From: Scybalocola_A sp900557175
GTDB taxonomy: Bacteria > Bacillota > Clostridia > Lachnospirales > Lachnospiraceae
Length of the DNA stretch: 30,504 nucleotides
Direction of reading: 5' to 3'
NCBI GenBank assembly: GCA_937890745.1
Contig: CALADH010000015.1
Location: 1-30,504 of the forward strand
Shown here piece by piece: positions 7,082 through 16,646 of this stretch (position 1 is its first letter; each line of letters starts with the position of its first letter). The notes beneath the pieces were generated by a model. That model saw nothing but the letters and a program-made list of their open reading frames with translations, was not told the DNA's origin and made no database searches. The position numbers and the translations under genes were made by a program.

Positions 7082-8431
7082 ATGAAAACAAAGAGAATGT
7101 TGGCATTAGGACTTGCAGCATTAATGACAGCAGGGCTTACAGCCTGCGGCGGCACAGATGATGCAAAAGGTGATACAAAAGGAGATACACCGGCTGCTTC
7201 AACTGAGGGCGGCAGTGAAGGCGCAGAGGCTTCCGGAGATAACAGCTTAACAATCTGGGCATGGGATGAGGCTTTTAATATTAAGGCGGCGCAGGATGCG
7301 GCAGAGATTTATGCAAAGGAAAATCCTGATGTTGAAGTCAATATTGTAACAATGGCACAGGATGATATTGTTGCCAAGTTAAATACAAGCCTTTCATCAG
7401 GCTCGTATGAAGGACTTCCTGATATTGTATTAATTGAGGATTATAAGGCTCAGGGTTATTTAACATCTTATACTAATGAGTTTGCAGATTTGACAGATAT
7501 TGCGCCGGCAGCAAATTTTGCAGATTATAAGACAGCAGTCAATCAGGTGGACGGCGTTGTTTATGGTATTCCTTTTGATAGTGGTGTTGCAGCGACATTT
7601 TACCGTACAGATTTAATTGAACAGGCCGGTTATACGCAGGAAGATATGCAGGATCTCACATGGGAGAAATTTATTGAAATTGGTAAGGCAGTGAAAGAAA
7701 AAACAGGCGCTTATATGATGACACTTGATCCGAGTGATATCGGTCAGATTCGTATGATGATGCAGAGTGCAGGCGTTTGGTATACAGATGCCGAGGGCAA
7801 GGTGACAATCGCAGACAATCAGGGCTTAAAGGATGCCATTAAAGTGTACAAAGCACTTGTTGATTCAGGATGTACAAAACAGGTTTCTGACTGGGATCAG
7901 TTCGTAGGCGCATTTAACAGCGGTGAGGTTGCAACAGTACCGACAGGCTGTTGGATTGCACCGTCAATCCAGAAAGCAGAAGACCAGAGCGGCAAATGGG
8001 CAGTTGCAGCTTTCCCTAGAATGGAAGCAAATGCGGATTCTGTAAACGCTTCATCAATCGGCGGCGGTGGCTGGTATGTCCTTAAAAATGTCGGTCATGA
8101 GGAGCTTGCAAAAGACTTCTTAAGCAAAACATTTGCAGGCAGCGTTGATTTGATGAACACACTGGCTTCAGACATCACACTTGTAAGTACATTAAATGCC
8201 GCAGCAGATGCAGAAAATTATTCTAAAGGCAATGAATTTTTTGGAGGACAGGAAATATTCAAAGATTTCGCAGAGTGGACAGCAAAAGTACCTTCTGTAA
8301 ATTATGGCTTAAATACATATGCGCTTGAAGACCTTATGACAGAAGCGGTACAGGCGATTGTCGGCGGTGCAGATATTGACAGCACACTGGCAGACTATCA
8401 GGCACAGGCTGAAGCAGCAGTCGGACAGTAA
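7082..8431 (+). CDS. Sugar ABC transporter solute-binding lipoprotein (CUT1 type)
   Basis: Extracellular lipid-anchored receptor that captures an oligosaccharide for the two permeases downstream. The N terminus MKTKRMLALGLAALMTAGLTAC is a lipoprotein signal with lipobox LTAC and C22 as the acylated residue. A flexible Gly/Ser/Thr/Glu linker runs to about residue 55 and is followed by the extracellular solute-binding family 1 fold (LTIWAWDEAFN at the start, IPFDSGVAATFYRTDL, and GGGGWYVLKN in the second lobe). About 449 residues is normal for the family. Three ATG codons are in frame at 7076, 7079 and 7082, and a GTG at 7061. AGGAGG at 7068-7073 favours 7082 or 7079. Because the next non-transport gene is a GH2 beta-galactosidase, the ligand is probably a galactoside; lactose, galacto-oligosaccharide or a host- or plant-derived beta-galactoside cannot be told apart. 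Confidence 0.92.
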   Translation: MKTKRMLALGLAALMTAGLTACGGTDDAKGDTKGDTPAASTEGGSEGAEASGDNSLTIWAWDEAFNIKAAQDAAEIYAKENPDVEVNIVTMAQDDIVAKLNTSLSSGSYEGLPDIVLIEDYKAQGYLTSYTNEFADLTDIAPAANFADYKTAVNQVDGVVYGIPFDSGVAATFYRTDLIEQAGYTQEDMQDLTWEKFIEIGKAVKEKTGAYMMTLDPSDIGQIRMMMQSAGVWYTDAEGKVTIADNQGLKDAIKVYKALVDSGCTKQVSDWDQFVGAFNSGEVATVPTGCWIAPSIQKAEDQSGKWAVAAFPRMEANADSVNASSIGGGGWYVLKNVGHEELAKDFLSKTFAGSVDLMNTLASDITLVSTLNAAADAENYSKGNEFFGGQEIFKDFAEWTAKVPSVNYGLNTYALEDLMTEAVQAIVGGADIDSTLADYQAQAEAAVGQ

Positions 8432-8477
8432 TGCTTCGCAAAATAAAAGGGCCAAAAGCCTTTTGAACGTGATGAAA

Positions 8478-8510
8478 GGAGTGCGGCAAAATGCCGCACT
8501 CTTATTTTTT
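8478..8510 (+). terminator. Hairpin between the binding protein and permease genes
   Basis: AGTGCGGCA (8480-8488) and TGCCGCACT (8492-8500) form a perfect 9-bp stem with an AAA loop, extended by G8479-C8501, and are followed by TTATTTTTT. It looks like an intrinsic terminator in the middle of the operon. Partial termination, or 3' end protection, here would make binding protein mRNA more abundant than permease mRNA. Confidence 0.8.
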
Positions 8511-8543
8511 GAAAGAGGATTCCAACAGAAAGGGGAAAACGAC

Positions 8544-9425
8544 ATGAGAAAGAAAAATCTTCATGGACGCCTGAATCTTAAAGCATGGCTGTTTATTATT
8601 CCGAGCCTTGTGCTTATCGTATCATTTGTGTTTTATCCGATGATTCAGGCATTTATCACATCATTTCAGACCGGTATTGCCAATAATCTTAAATTTGACG
8701 GTATTGCCAATTATCAGAGACTTCTGACAGATTCTACATTTAAAAAAGCACTGTTTAATACGCTGCTGTTTTTAGTTGTACAAGTGCCGATTATGATTAT
8801 TCTGGCACTGGCAATTTCTTCAATGCTTAATAATAAGCGGTTAAAATTCCGCGGCTTTTTCAGAACAGCGATTTTTCTTCCGTGTATTACGTCACTTGTC
8901 GCATATTCGATTGTTTTTAAGAGCTTGTTTGCAAACGATGGTTTTGTCAATGCGCTTCTTATGAACTTAAATATTATTTCAGAACCGATTAACTGGCTTA
9001 CAAATGCAACCTTTGCAAGAATTCTTATTATTATTGCGATTACATGGCGCTGGACAGGTTATAATATGATTTTCTACCTTTCAGGTCTGCAAAGTATTGA
9101 CGAATCCATTTATGAAGCGGCATCCATTGACGGTGCGACGGGTTTTCAGAAGTTCAGATATATGACAGTGCCGCTTTTAAAACCGATTATTTTATTTACG
9201 ACAATTAACTCGACAATCGGTACATTGCAGTTGTTTGACGAGACAATGAATATTACGCAGGGCGGTCCGGCAAATACGACGATTACAATTTCTCAGTATA
9301 TTTACAATCTGCTCTTTAAATACCAGCCGCAGTTTGGCTACGCAGCGGCAGTTTCCTTTGTTGTTGTTGTCCTGATTGTTGTTCTGTCCTTTATTCAGAT
9401 GAAAGTAGGTGACAAAAATGAGTAA
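8544..9425 (+). CDS. Sugar ABC transporter permease, MsmF/UgpA type
   Basis: Inner permease subunit of the CUT1 importer, 293 residues with about six membrane helices; the first is at LKAWLFIIPSLVLIVSFVFY. The cytoplasmic EAA loop that contacts the ATPase reads EAASIDGATGFQKF, close to the family consensus EAAxxDGAxxxxxF. It belongs to the MalF/UgpA side of the pair. The reading frame extends upstream to 8358, but ATG 8544 is the real start: it follows AAAGGGG at 8530-8535, while the upstream extension covers the hairpin and the end of the binding protein gene. Its stop overlaps the start of the second permease by 8 bases, so the two should be translated together in equal amounts. Confidence 0.93.
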   Translation: MRKKNLHGRLNLKAWLFIIPSLVLIVSFVFYPMIQAFITSFQTGIANNLKFDGIANYQRLLTDSTFKKALFNTLLFLVVQVPIMIILALAISSMLNNKRLKFRGFFRTAIFLPCITSLVAYSIVFKSLFANDGFVNALLMNLNIISEPINWLTNATFARILIIIAITWRWTGYNMIFYLSGLQSIDESIYEAASIDGATGFQKFRYMTVPLLKPIILFTTINSTIGTLQLFDETMNITQGGPANTTITISQYIYNLLFKYQPQFGYAAAVSFVVVVLIVVLSFIQMKVGDKNE

Positions 9426-10263
9426 ACGTTCAAAAGCGGCAAATGTCGTTCAATATGTTATTTTATCAATTTTAACAATTATATCTGTTTTTCCGTTCTT
9501 TTGGATGATTATTGCCACGACAAATAAATCGGTGGATATCACAAAAGGAACGCTTGTGCCGGGGACATATCTCATTGAAAATATTAAGGCGCTGCTTGCC
9601 TCGGATTTGGATTTTTTGGGCGCTTTTAAAAATTCACTCATTATTGCCGTTACGACAACGGTGCTTGCCATGATTATATCGTCGGCAGCAGGCTATGCTT
9701 TCGTTGTTTATAAATCAAAGGCAAGGGAACGTGTTTTTAATATTATTCTTCTGTCAATGATGGTGCCTTTTGCGGCAATGATGGTACCTTTATTCAGAAT
9801 GTTCAGTAAGTTTAACAGTATTCCGGGATTAAAGCTGATCGGACTTAATTCCTATGGTTCAGTTGTGATTATCGCTGTTGCGACAGCTTTCCTCATTTTC
9901 TTTTTCAGGCAGAATACAAAAACATTTCCGAAGGAACTTATCGAGGCGGCCAGAATTGACGGTCTCGGAGAATTTAGAATTTTTACGAGAGTTTATATGC
10001 CGACAATGAAATCGGTTTACGCGGCAGCCATTGTTGTAACGTTTATGACAAGCTGGAACAACTACCTGTGGCCTTTAATTGCCCTCCAGTCTGAAAATAA
10101 ACGTACATTGCCGTTAATTCTTTCTGCAATGGGCTCGTCATATACGCCGGATTATGGTATGATGATGACAGCTGTTGTACTTTCGACATTGCCGACAGCT
10201 ATTCTGTTTTTTGTCATGCAAAAGCAGTTTGTCGCAGGTATGACAGGTTCAGTTAAAGGATGA
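9418..10263 (+). CDS. Sugar ABC transporter permease, MsmG/UgpE type
   Basis: Second permease subunit of the CUT1 importer, 281 residues with about six membrane helices, the first at VQYVILSILTIISVFPFFWM, and the typical MalG-class opening. The EAA loop is EAARIDGLGEFRIF, followed by YMPTMKS. It pairs with the permease encoded just upstream to form the channel for the sugar delivered by the lipoprotein. ATG 9418 is taken as the start, since AGGTG lies a few bases upstream; an in-frame GTG at 9409 is possible. Eighteen bases separate its stop from the beta-galactosidase start. No ATPase gene of the MsmK/UgpC type is present between 7082 and 16578. Confidence 0.93.
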   Translation: MSKRSKAANVVQYVILSILTIISVFPFFWMIIATTNKSVDITKGTLVPGTYLIENIKALLASDLDFLGAFKNSLIIAVTTTVLAMIISSAAGYAFVVYKSKARERVFNIILLSMMVPFAAMMVPLFRMFSKFNSIPGLKLIGLNSYGSVVIIAVATAFLIFFFRQNTKTFPKELIEAARIDGLGEFRIFTRVYMPTMKSVYAAAIVVTFMTSWNNYLWPLIALQSENKRTLPLILSAMGSSYTPDYGMMMTAVVLSTLPTAILFFVMQKQFVAGMTGSVKG

Positions 10264-10281
10264 TGATTAGGAGGAGTACTT

Positions 10282-13200
10282 ATGGAACCGACATTAGACT
10301 GGCTTGAAAATCCAAAGGTGTTTGCGGTAAATCGCTGCGAGGCACATTCGGACCACAAATTTTATGCAGATAAGGATGAAATGGCGGCGGAAACGACAGC
10401 ACTTGTCCAGTGTTTAAGCGGACGGTGGAAATTTGCCTATGCAAAAAATCCGGATGAACGCATTAAGGATTTTTATAGAAATGATGTATGCTGTAAGGAT
10501 TATGCAGATATCGAGGTGCCGGGGCATATCCAGCTTCAGGGCTATGACCGGTGCCAGTATATTAATACGATGTATCCGTGGGACGGTGTGGAGGCGCTGC
10601 GGCCGCCGCATATTTCAAAAACAGATAATCCGACAGCTTCCTATGTGAAGTACTTTACGGTGGAGGAAGCGCTTAAAGGCAAGCGGGTATTTTTAAGCTT
10701 TCAGGGCGTGGAGACAGCCTTTTATGTATGGTTAAACGGCCGGTTTATCGGCTACAGTGAGGACACCTTCACACCGTCAGAGTTTGAAATTACAGATGAT
10801 TTATGTGACGGTGAAAATAAGCTTGCTGTGGAGGTTTACAAGCGAAGCAGCGCAAGCTGGATTGAAGATCAGGACTTCTGGCGCTTTTCCGGTATTTTCA
10901 GAGATGTTTATATTTATGCCGTGCCGAAAGTGCATGTCCGCGATTTATTCGTACATACAGATTTGGACACAGATTACAGTCATGGTACATTGCGTTTTGA
11001 GGCAAAGCTGCTCGGTGAGATCGAGGGCAGCCTCCGCGCTGTTTTAAAGGATAATCATGGCCGTATGGTCGGGCAAAATGTGGAAGCGCTGGATGAGACT
11101 GTCAGTATGACAATTGACGCCGGGGCGGTAAAGCTTTGGTCTGCGGAAAATCCGTATTTATATACACTGGAGCTTTGTCTTATGGATGATGCCGGCAATG
11201 TGGCTGAACTGGTAAGTCAGCCGGTAGGTTTCAGACAGTTTGAGATGATTGACAATGTGATGTGTCTTAACGGAAAGCGTCTTGTCTTTCACGGCGTCAA
11301 CCGTCATGAGTTTAACGCTGAAAGAGGACGTGCCATCACAAAAGAAGATATGCTTTGGGATATCCGTTTTTTAAAACAGAACAATTTTAATGCGGTGCGT
11401 ACGTCGCATTACCCGAATCAGAGCCTGTGGTATGAGCTTTGCGATCAATATGGTATTTATCTTATTGACGAGGCGAATCTTGAAAGCCACGGTTCATGGC
11501 AGAAGATGGGCGCCTGCGATCCGTCGTGGAATGTGCCGGGCTCACTGCCGGAGTGGAAGGCAGCTGTTGTGGACAGGGCAAAATCAATGCTTGAGCGGGA
11601 TAAGAATCATCCGTCGGTGCTTATATGGTCCTGCGGCAATGAATCTTATGCGGGCGATGACATTGCGGCCATGAGTGACTTTTTCCATGAGAGAGATCAT
11701 TCACGTCTGGTGCATTATGAAGGTGTTTTTTGGAACAGAGACTACGCGTCGATTTCCGATATGGAAAGCCGGATGTATGCGAAGCCGGAGGAGATTGAAA
11801 GTTATTTAAGCAGTGAGGGCGTAAAGCCGTATATCAGCTGTGAATATATGCACGCTATGGGCAATTCTCTCGGCGGCATGGAGCTTTATTCGGCACTTGA
11901 GGATAAATATGAAGGTTATCAGGGCGGCTTTATATGGGATTATATCGATCAGGCGGTGTATAAGACAGAGGACGGAGAACGTCATTTAGTTTACGGCGGT
12001 GATTTTGACGAGCGGGCGACCGACTATTGCTTCTGTACCGATGGTATTGTGTATGCCGACAGACGGCCGTCGCCGAAAGTTCAGGAGGCAAAGCAGCTTT
12101 ATTCGGATATAAAAATTATTGTGGATGCACATACAGTGACTGTGGAAAACCGTCAGCTTTTTGAAGATTTAAGTGGATATAAGTTTGTGCTTGCGGTTGA
12201 AAAAGAAGGAAAATGTCTGAAACGAGAGGTGCTTAAAGTGTGTGCGGCTGCCGGCGAGTGCGCGGTTGTACCGTATAAGCACGGCCTTGACGGGGAAGCT
12301 TTTGGAGAATACACGGTGACAGTGACAGCAAGCCTTTTAAAAGACAGACTTTATGCGCCGGCCGGCCATGAGGTGACATTCGGTCAAAAGGTCATTTGTA
12401 TTGAAGATGCAGCAGATGAACCGGCGCTTTCTTCTTCTGAAAATAATGCGGCTGAAAATACAAAGTGTGTGTCTGAGCATTTCCGAGTTGTCCACGGTGA
12501 TGTTAATGTCGGCGTGTACGGTGAGCATTTCTCAGCGATGTTTTCAAGAACAGAGGGCGGTATTGTATCCCTTGTATACGACGGCGAGGAATATATCACG
12601 AGAACGCCGAAGCTTGCTTTTTACAGAGCGCTGACGGATAACGATAAAGGTATGGGGGCAGCCGGGCGCGATTATGGGTGGCTTGCGGCTTCCATGGGAA
12701 TGACTTTTGACGGAGACAGCTTTGAACTTTATGAGACACCGGAGGCAGTCACGGTAAACGTTACGTATACTTCAAAATATCCCGAAAGCTTTACGTGCGG
12801 CATTAAGTATACAATGACAGCCTGCGGAGCGCTTTTCATGGAGGTGACTTATCCGGGCATTAAAGGTGAAGACTATATTCCGCTTTTTGGCATTGACTTT
12901 AAGCTTAAAAAGTCAAAAGAATACTTTAAATATTACGGTCTGGGACCGGATGAAAATTATAGTGACAGAAAATGCGGTGCAAGACTGGGTGTCTTTACAG
13001 GCAGCGCCAAAGAAAATATGGCAGATTATCTTATCCCTCAGGAATGTGGAAATCGTGAAGAAGTCCGTTGGCTTGAAGTTTATGGCAAAGACCTTAAGGG
13101 AATCCGATTTGAAGCGGAAGGTACGCCATTTGCAGCAAGTGTCCTTCCGTACAGCGCTTATGAGCTTGAAAATGCAATGCATGCGCATGAACTTCCGAAA

Positions 13201-13341
13201 ATCAATTATACATGGGTGCGGCTGATGGCTGCCCAGACCGGTGTCGGCGGTGATGACAGCTGGGGCGCTCCGGTGCATGAGCAATATAAGCTTAAGGCTT
13301 CGCTGCCGATGACATTAAAGTTTAAAATTAGTAAAATTTAG
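10282..13341 (+). CDS. lacZ: GH2 beta-galactosidase (large LacZ type)
   Basis: Cytosolic glycoside hydrolase family 2 enzyme that cleaves terminal beta-D-galactosides imported by the upstream transporter. At 1019 residues it has the full five-domain LacZ layout. The N terminus DWLENPKVFAVNRCEAHS is characteristic, the sugar-binding jelly-roll contains LNGRFIGYSEDTFTPSEFE, and Ig-like domains precede the TIM barrel that begins near FHGVNRHEF. The acid/base is E454 in IWSCGNES and the nucleophile E521 in ISCEYMHAMGNS. The small-chain beta-sandwich occupies about 715-1019 with YYGLGPDENYSDR and ends in the conserved DDSWG segment. No signal peptide is present, consistent with intracellular hydrolysis. 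AGGAGGAG precedes ATG 10282. It is followed after 16 bases by the regulator. EbgA-like specificity cannot be excluded from sequence alone. Confidence 0.95.
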   Translation: MEPTLDWLENPKVFAVNRCEAHSDHKFYADKDEMAAETTALVQCLSGRWKFAYAKNPDERIKDFYRNDVCCKDYADIEVPGHIQLQGYDRCQYINTMYPWDGVEALRPPHISKTDNPTASYVKYFTVEEALKGKRVFLSFQGVETAFYVWLNGRFIGYSEDTFTPSEFEITDDLCDGENKLAVEVYKRSSASWIEDQDFWRFSGIFRDVYIYAVPKVHVRDLFVHTDLDTDYSHGTLRFEAKLLGEIEGSLRAVLKDNHGRMVGQNVEALDETVSMTIDAGAVKLWSAENPYLYTLELCLMDDAGNVAELVSQPVGFRQFEMIDNVMCLNGKRLVFHGVNRHEFNAERGRAITKEDMLWDIRFLKQNNFNAVRTSHYPNQSLWYELCDQYGIYLIDEANLESHGSWQKMGACDPSWNVPGSLPEWKAAVVDRAKSMLERDKNHPSVLIWSCGNESYAGDDIAAMSDFFHERDHSRLVHYEGVFWNRDYASISDMESRMYAKPEEIESYLSSEGVKPYISCEYMHAMGNSLGGMELYSALEDKYEGYQGGFIWDYIDQAVYKTEDGERHLVYGGDFDERATDYCFCTDGIVYADRRPSPKVQEAKQLYSDIKIIVDAHTVTVENRQLFEDLSGYKFVLAVEKEGKCLKREVLKVCAAAGECAVVPYKHGLDGEAFGEYTVTVTASLLKDRLYAPAGHEVTFGQKVICIEDAADEPALSSSENNAAENTKCVSEHFRVVHGDVNVGVYGEHFSAMFSRTEGGIVSLVYDGEEYITRTPKLAFYRALTDNDKGMGAAGRDYGWLAASMGMTFDGDSFELYETPEAVTVNVTYTSKYPESFTCGIKYTMTACGALFMEVTYPGIKGEDYIPLFGIDFKLKKSKEYFKYYGLGPDENYSDRKCGARLGVFTGSAKENMADYLIPQECGNREEVRWLEVYGKDLKGIRFEAEGTPFAASVLPYSAYELENAMHAHELPKINYTWVRLMAAQTGVGGDDSWGAPVHEQYKLKASLPMTLKFKISKI

Positions 13342-13357
13342 TCTGTGGGGGAATGTT

Positions 13358-14884
13358 ATGGACGACAGCTGCAGAATAATGATTGTTGACGACGAATTTA
13401 TTATGCGTCAGGGTATAAAATTTATGATGAAATGGGAGAACGGCGGTTATGAAATTGTCGGTGAGGCTTCCAACGGCCGGGATGCTCTTGAAAAGCTTGC
13501 AGAGTTATCACCCCACATCGTTCTTTGTGATATTGCCATGCCTGTGATGGACGGACTTGATTTTATTAAAGTCGCGCATAAGGAATACCCGGATATTAAA
13601 ATAATTGTTTTAAGCGGCTATGATAATTTTGAATATGTCAGGGAGGCACTGCTTAATGGTGCCTCCGATTATGTATTAAAGCCAACGTTAAATCCCGAAA
13701 CGCTGACGGCGCTTCTTAATAAAATTGCTGCGGATATTCCGGGACTGCAGCTTAAGAAAAGACAGGGCTCGGATTTGGACGGGCTTTTTGAAAAGTTTAT
13801 GACAGGCAGTGATGCGTGTGCTGACGGCAGATTAACCTTTGCCATGCCCGGAAGCTGTTTCCGTTTTTTTGTGATGCAATTAAAGTGCCGCGATAAAAAG
13901 GGCGCTGATTTATCCGGCGTCCTTTTTGACAAGGTAGAGGAGTTTTTTAAAAATGCGGGAAACATGAAGTATTTCAGATTCCTGTACAGTCATAAAGAGG
14001 TTTTGTGCGCTGTGATTAATTATGACGTGCGGGATGAGGTGCGTGTTCAAAATTCGGTCAGAGCTCTTGCGTCTTCTCTTGGCATGATTTCCGACCGTGC
14101 GCTTGTCGTCTTAGGAACATGTCAGAAAAATCTGGAGGGAATCCGGGATGAATTTATTTCCGGCGGCCTTTTGGAAAAAGAGAGTTTTTATTATAAGGGA
14201 GAGCATCTTTTATTTACAGATGGCAGTGATACCGGACGGACATTGAAGCGATTTGATTTCAGAAGCTTTTCGTCAATCGTTTCTGACAGAAAATACGGCG
14301 AGGCTATTTGTATGCTCAGAGATTATATTTATGAGGCGGCAGCCTGTCAGATGCCGGAATTTAAGTTGAAAAATCAGATGAAGAATCTTGTCTATAATCT
14401 GATTGGCAGCAATGAGGAAAATGCTGTCCGTCTTGAAGCTATATGCAGGGAGGCTTTTGAGGCGGCGGAACAAAGTCTGTGGAGTGAAGATTTTTTATGC
14501 ATTGTTGATGACATGCTAAAAAAGATAAGTGATATGCTGCCAAAGGATACTTCAGATACAAGCGCCCATCTCGGTGAGATTTTTGAATACATTCGTGAAC
14601 ATTATGTAGAAGATTTAACGTTACAGAGTGTTGCGGACACGTTTAATTTCAGTTATTCTTACTTATCGGCTTATTTTAATCAGTATGCCCATGAAGGCTT
14701 TTCTGAATATCTTAATAAAATCCGCATCCGTAAGGCGTGTGAATATCTTGAACATTCGGATCGTACGATTGCCGAAGTCAGCAGTGCGGTCGGCTATGCC
14801 GATCACAGTTATTTTTGCAGGGTATTTAAGAAAGTGACAGGCGAGACGCCGAGCGGTTACAGGAGGGAAAGACAGAGACGATGA
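13358..14884 (+). CDS. YesN-type response regulator with AraC DNA-binding domain
   Basis: Cytosolic two-component transcription factor of 508 residues. The receiver domain covers residues 5-120 with acidic pocket DDE at 11-13, phosphoacceptor D58 in LCDIAMPVMDG, and the lysine in SDYVLKP. A middle region of about 280 residues follows with no clear motif. The C-terminal 100 residues are two AraC helix-turn-helix units: LTLQSVADTFNFSYSYLSAY and IAEVSSAVGYADHSYFCRVF, ending TPSGYRRE. This three-part design is that of the YesN family, which usually activates adjacent carbohydrate uptake operons. The gene lies 16 bases after the beta-galactosidase and overlaps the kinase gene as ATGA, so it is most likely cotranscribed with the operon it controls, giving positive feedback. 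The start is ATG 13358 behind GGGGGAA. Confidence 0.93.
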   Translation: MDDSCRIMIVDDEFIMRQGIKFMMKWENGGYEIVGEASNGRDALEKLAELSPHIVLCDIAMPVMDGLDFIKVAHKEYPDIKIIVLSGYDNFEYVREALLNGASDYVLKPTLNPETLTALLNKIAADIPGLQLKKRQGSDLDGLFEKFMTGSDACADGRLTFAMPGSCFRFFVMQLKCRDKKGADLSGVLFDKVEEFFKNAGNMKYFRFLYSHKEVLCAVINYDVRDEVRVQNSVRALASSLGMISDRALVVLGTCQKNLEGIRDEFISGGLLEKESFYYKGEHLLFTDGSDTGRTLKRFDFRSFSSIVSDRKYGEAICMLRDYIYEAAACQMPEFKLKNQMKNLVYNLIGSNEENAVRLEAICREAFEAAEQSLWSEDFLCIVDDMLKKISDMLPKDTSDTSAHLGEIFEYIREHYVEDLTLQSVADTFNFSYSYLSAYFNQYAHEGFSEYLNKIRIRKACEYLEHSDRTIAEVSSAVGYADHSYFCRVFKKVTGETPSGYRRERQRR

Positions 14885-16578
14885 GCAAAGAAAAGATGTC
14901 TGTTAAGGCGCGGACGATGACAACGAAAATTATGATGGTTGTTATTGCGGGGATTCTATGCGCGGTGCTTGCGATTACATTTACAATTATCCATATTTCT
15001 GAAAATATTTTTATAGAAACATATGGCAAGTCTCAGGCACAGGTGTTTTTCAGAATTGAAAATGAGCTGAATTCTTATCATGAAAATCTTGTGCAGGTTT
15101 TTACAGCGATGAATGCAGACTGGAATTTAAAGCTGTATCTTCAGGATAAGGAGACGCTTTCGCCGAAACAGCAAAGCAGCGTTGCATATAAGGCCGCTCA
15201 GACGATGAAGAAAGCAACATCGCCGGGCATGAATCATGTGACGGTTTTTGCAGTCGGCAAAAATGGAGGAACACTGATAAATAAGGCGGATGTTGCTGTA
15301 AAAACAGCGGACGAAATATTAAAATCGCCGGAGGCAGTCAAAGCGATACGTGAGCCTGATAAAATCCATTATGTATTTAAGGAAAATGGGTATGTGGAAT
15401 CAATGGCAAGACAGCCTGTCTGTTTTGCAGTGAAAGCTCTGCAGATTGCAGGGACTGAGGAACCCTACGGCGTTGTCTATGCGATGATGAAGGAAGCTGA
15501 TTTTGAGAAATATTATGATTATTTTACGTCGGAATATGCCAATTTTTTCATGGCCGATGAAGATGGCTTTGTTGTGACATCATCGGATCGTTCCATGATC
15601 GGACATGAGGCGTCAAAATACATTACGGATGATGTGCTTTCGGATACACTTCCGTATTTTAATTGCAGTGCGTACGGTGTGATTGATTATAAAAAGGCGC
15701 TTGGAAATTTATATGATACGCCGCTTTTATGGATTTTATGTCTGAGTATTCTTGCGATTGCGTCTGTAATTATCTTTTTTATCGCAAGGCAGACTGTGCG
15801 CCCGCTGTCTGAGCTTGTCACAAAGATGTCGGAAGCGCGCGACAAAAAATATATGGATTATATTCAGCTGACAGGCTCGCGGGAGGTTGAGGAACTTTCA
15901 ATGACATACAACGCCATGCTTGATGAATTAAACAAGTATATTAATGAACTGATGGCCAGTCAGAAAGCAAAGCGGCGGGCTGAGATAGAGGCGCTGCAGA
16001 TGCAGATTAATCCCCATTATATTTATAATACGCTGGCAAGTATTAAATGGCTTATTTTTCAGGGCGATGTGATAAAATCTACAAAGACACTGGATGCTTT
16101 TATCGCCCTTTTGCGAAGTACAATCGGTAACCGGGACGAATATATTACAATTGAATCGGAAATTGAAAATCTGAAGAATTACGTGCTTATAAATAACACA
16201 CGGTACGGTGATAAAGTGATGGTGGAATATTTTGTGACCTTTGGCTGTGAACACTATAAAATTCCGAAGATGATACTGCAGCCGTTTATTGAAAATGCCT
16301 TTTTCCATGCATTTCCGTATGAAACGGAGGGACGTATTGAAATCTTTATCCGTAAACTTAACGGAAATCTTCAGATAAAGATTCGTGATAACGGTATCGG
16401 TATGTCTGAAAATGAATTATGTAAACTTGGCGAAAAAACAGAACACTTCAGCGGCATCGGCATCAATAACGTCGATAGCCGTTTAAAGCTTATTTACGGT
16501 AATGAATTCGGTATCAACATCGAAAGTGAAAAGAATAAAGGCACGACAGTGACAATACTTGTGCCGGTGGAAGAATAA
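14881..16578 (+). CDS. YesM-type sensor histidine kinase
   Basis: Membrane sensor kinase of 565 residues that should phosphorylate the YesN-type regulator. Membrane helix 1 is at about residues 13-37 and helix 2 at about 279-302 (LLWILCLSILAIASVIIFFI), enclosing an extracellular sensor of about 240 residues, probably Cache-like. A HAMP region follows (about 303-355), then the LytS/YesM histidine kinase box IEALQMQINPHYIYNTLASI with H379 as the phosphorylated residue, an N box PFIENAFFHAF and an ATP lid with DNGIGMS (D503) and GIGINNV. The sensor may detect an extracellular sugar, directly or through the loaded binding lipoprotein; which of these is not readable here. It is the last gene of the operon that starts at 7082, and a strong terminator overlaps its stop codon. 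Confidence 0.94.
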   Translation: MSKEKMSVKARTMTTKIMMVVIAGILCAVLAITFTIIHISENIFIETYGKSQAQVFFRIENELNSYHENLVQVFTAMNADWNLKLYLQDKETLSPKQQSSVAYKAAQTMKKATSPGMNHVTVFAVGKNGGTLINKADVAVKTADEILKSPEAVKAIREPDKIHYVFKENGYVESMARQPVCFAVKALQIAGTEEPYGVVYAMMKEADFEKYYDYFTSEYANFFMADEDGFVVTSSDRSMIGHEASKYITDDVLSDTLPYFNCSAYGVIDYKKALGNLYDTPLLWILCLSILAIASVIIFFIARQTVRPLSELVTKMSEARDKKYMDYIQLTGSREVEELSMTYNAMLDELNKYINELMASQKAKRRAEIEALQMQINPHYIYNTLASIKWLIFQGDVIKSTKTLDAFIALLRSTIGNRDEYITIESEIENLKNYVLINNTRYGDKVMVEYFVTFGCEHYKIPKMILQPFIENAFFHAFPYETEGRIEIFIRKLNGNLQIKIRDNGIGMSENELCKLGEKTEHFSGIGINNVDSRLKLIYGNEFGINIESEKNKGTTVTILVPVEE

Positions 16579-16615
16579 AGAAGGGGGGCATTGAAATCGT
16601 GTGCCCCCTTCTTTA
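16577..16615. terminator. Bidirectional terminator between convergent operons
   Basis: AAAGAAGGGGGGCA starts at the kinase stop codon and pairs with TGCCCCCTTCTTT (one bulged G, about 13 bp). The A-rich left end and T-rich right end allow it to work for the kinase gene on the plus strand and for the permease gene at 16647 on the minus strand. Confidence 0.85.
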
Positions 16616-16646
16616 GAAAAAAGGTTCACTCAAGGATAGCCATTTT

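Noticed and set aside
8358..8543. Upstream extension of the first sugar permease frame
   Set aside because: It overlaps the end of the binding protein gene and a strong hairpin; the permease family N terminus begins at 8544 with its own ribosome binding site.
12913..13284. 123-codon minus-strand frame inside lacZ
   Set aside because: It lies opposite the conserved C-terminal domain of a clear GH2 enzyme, has no ribosome binding site and a composition typical of antisense shadows.
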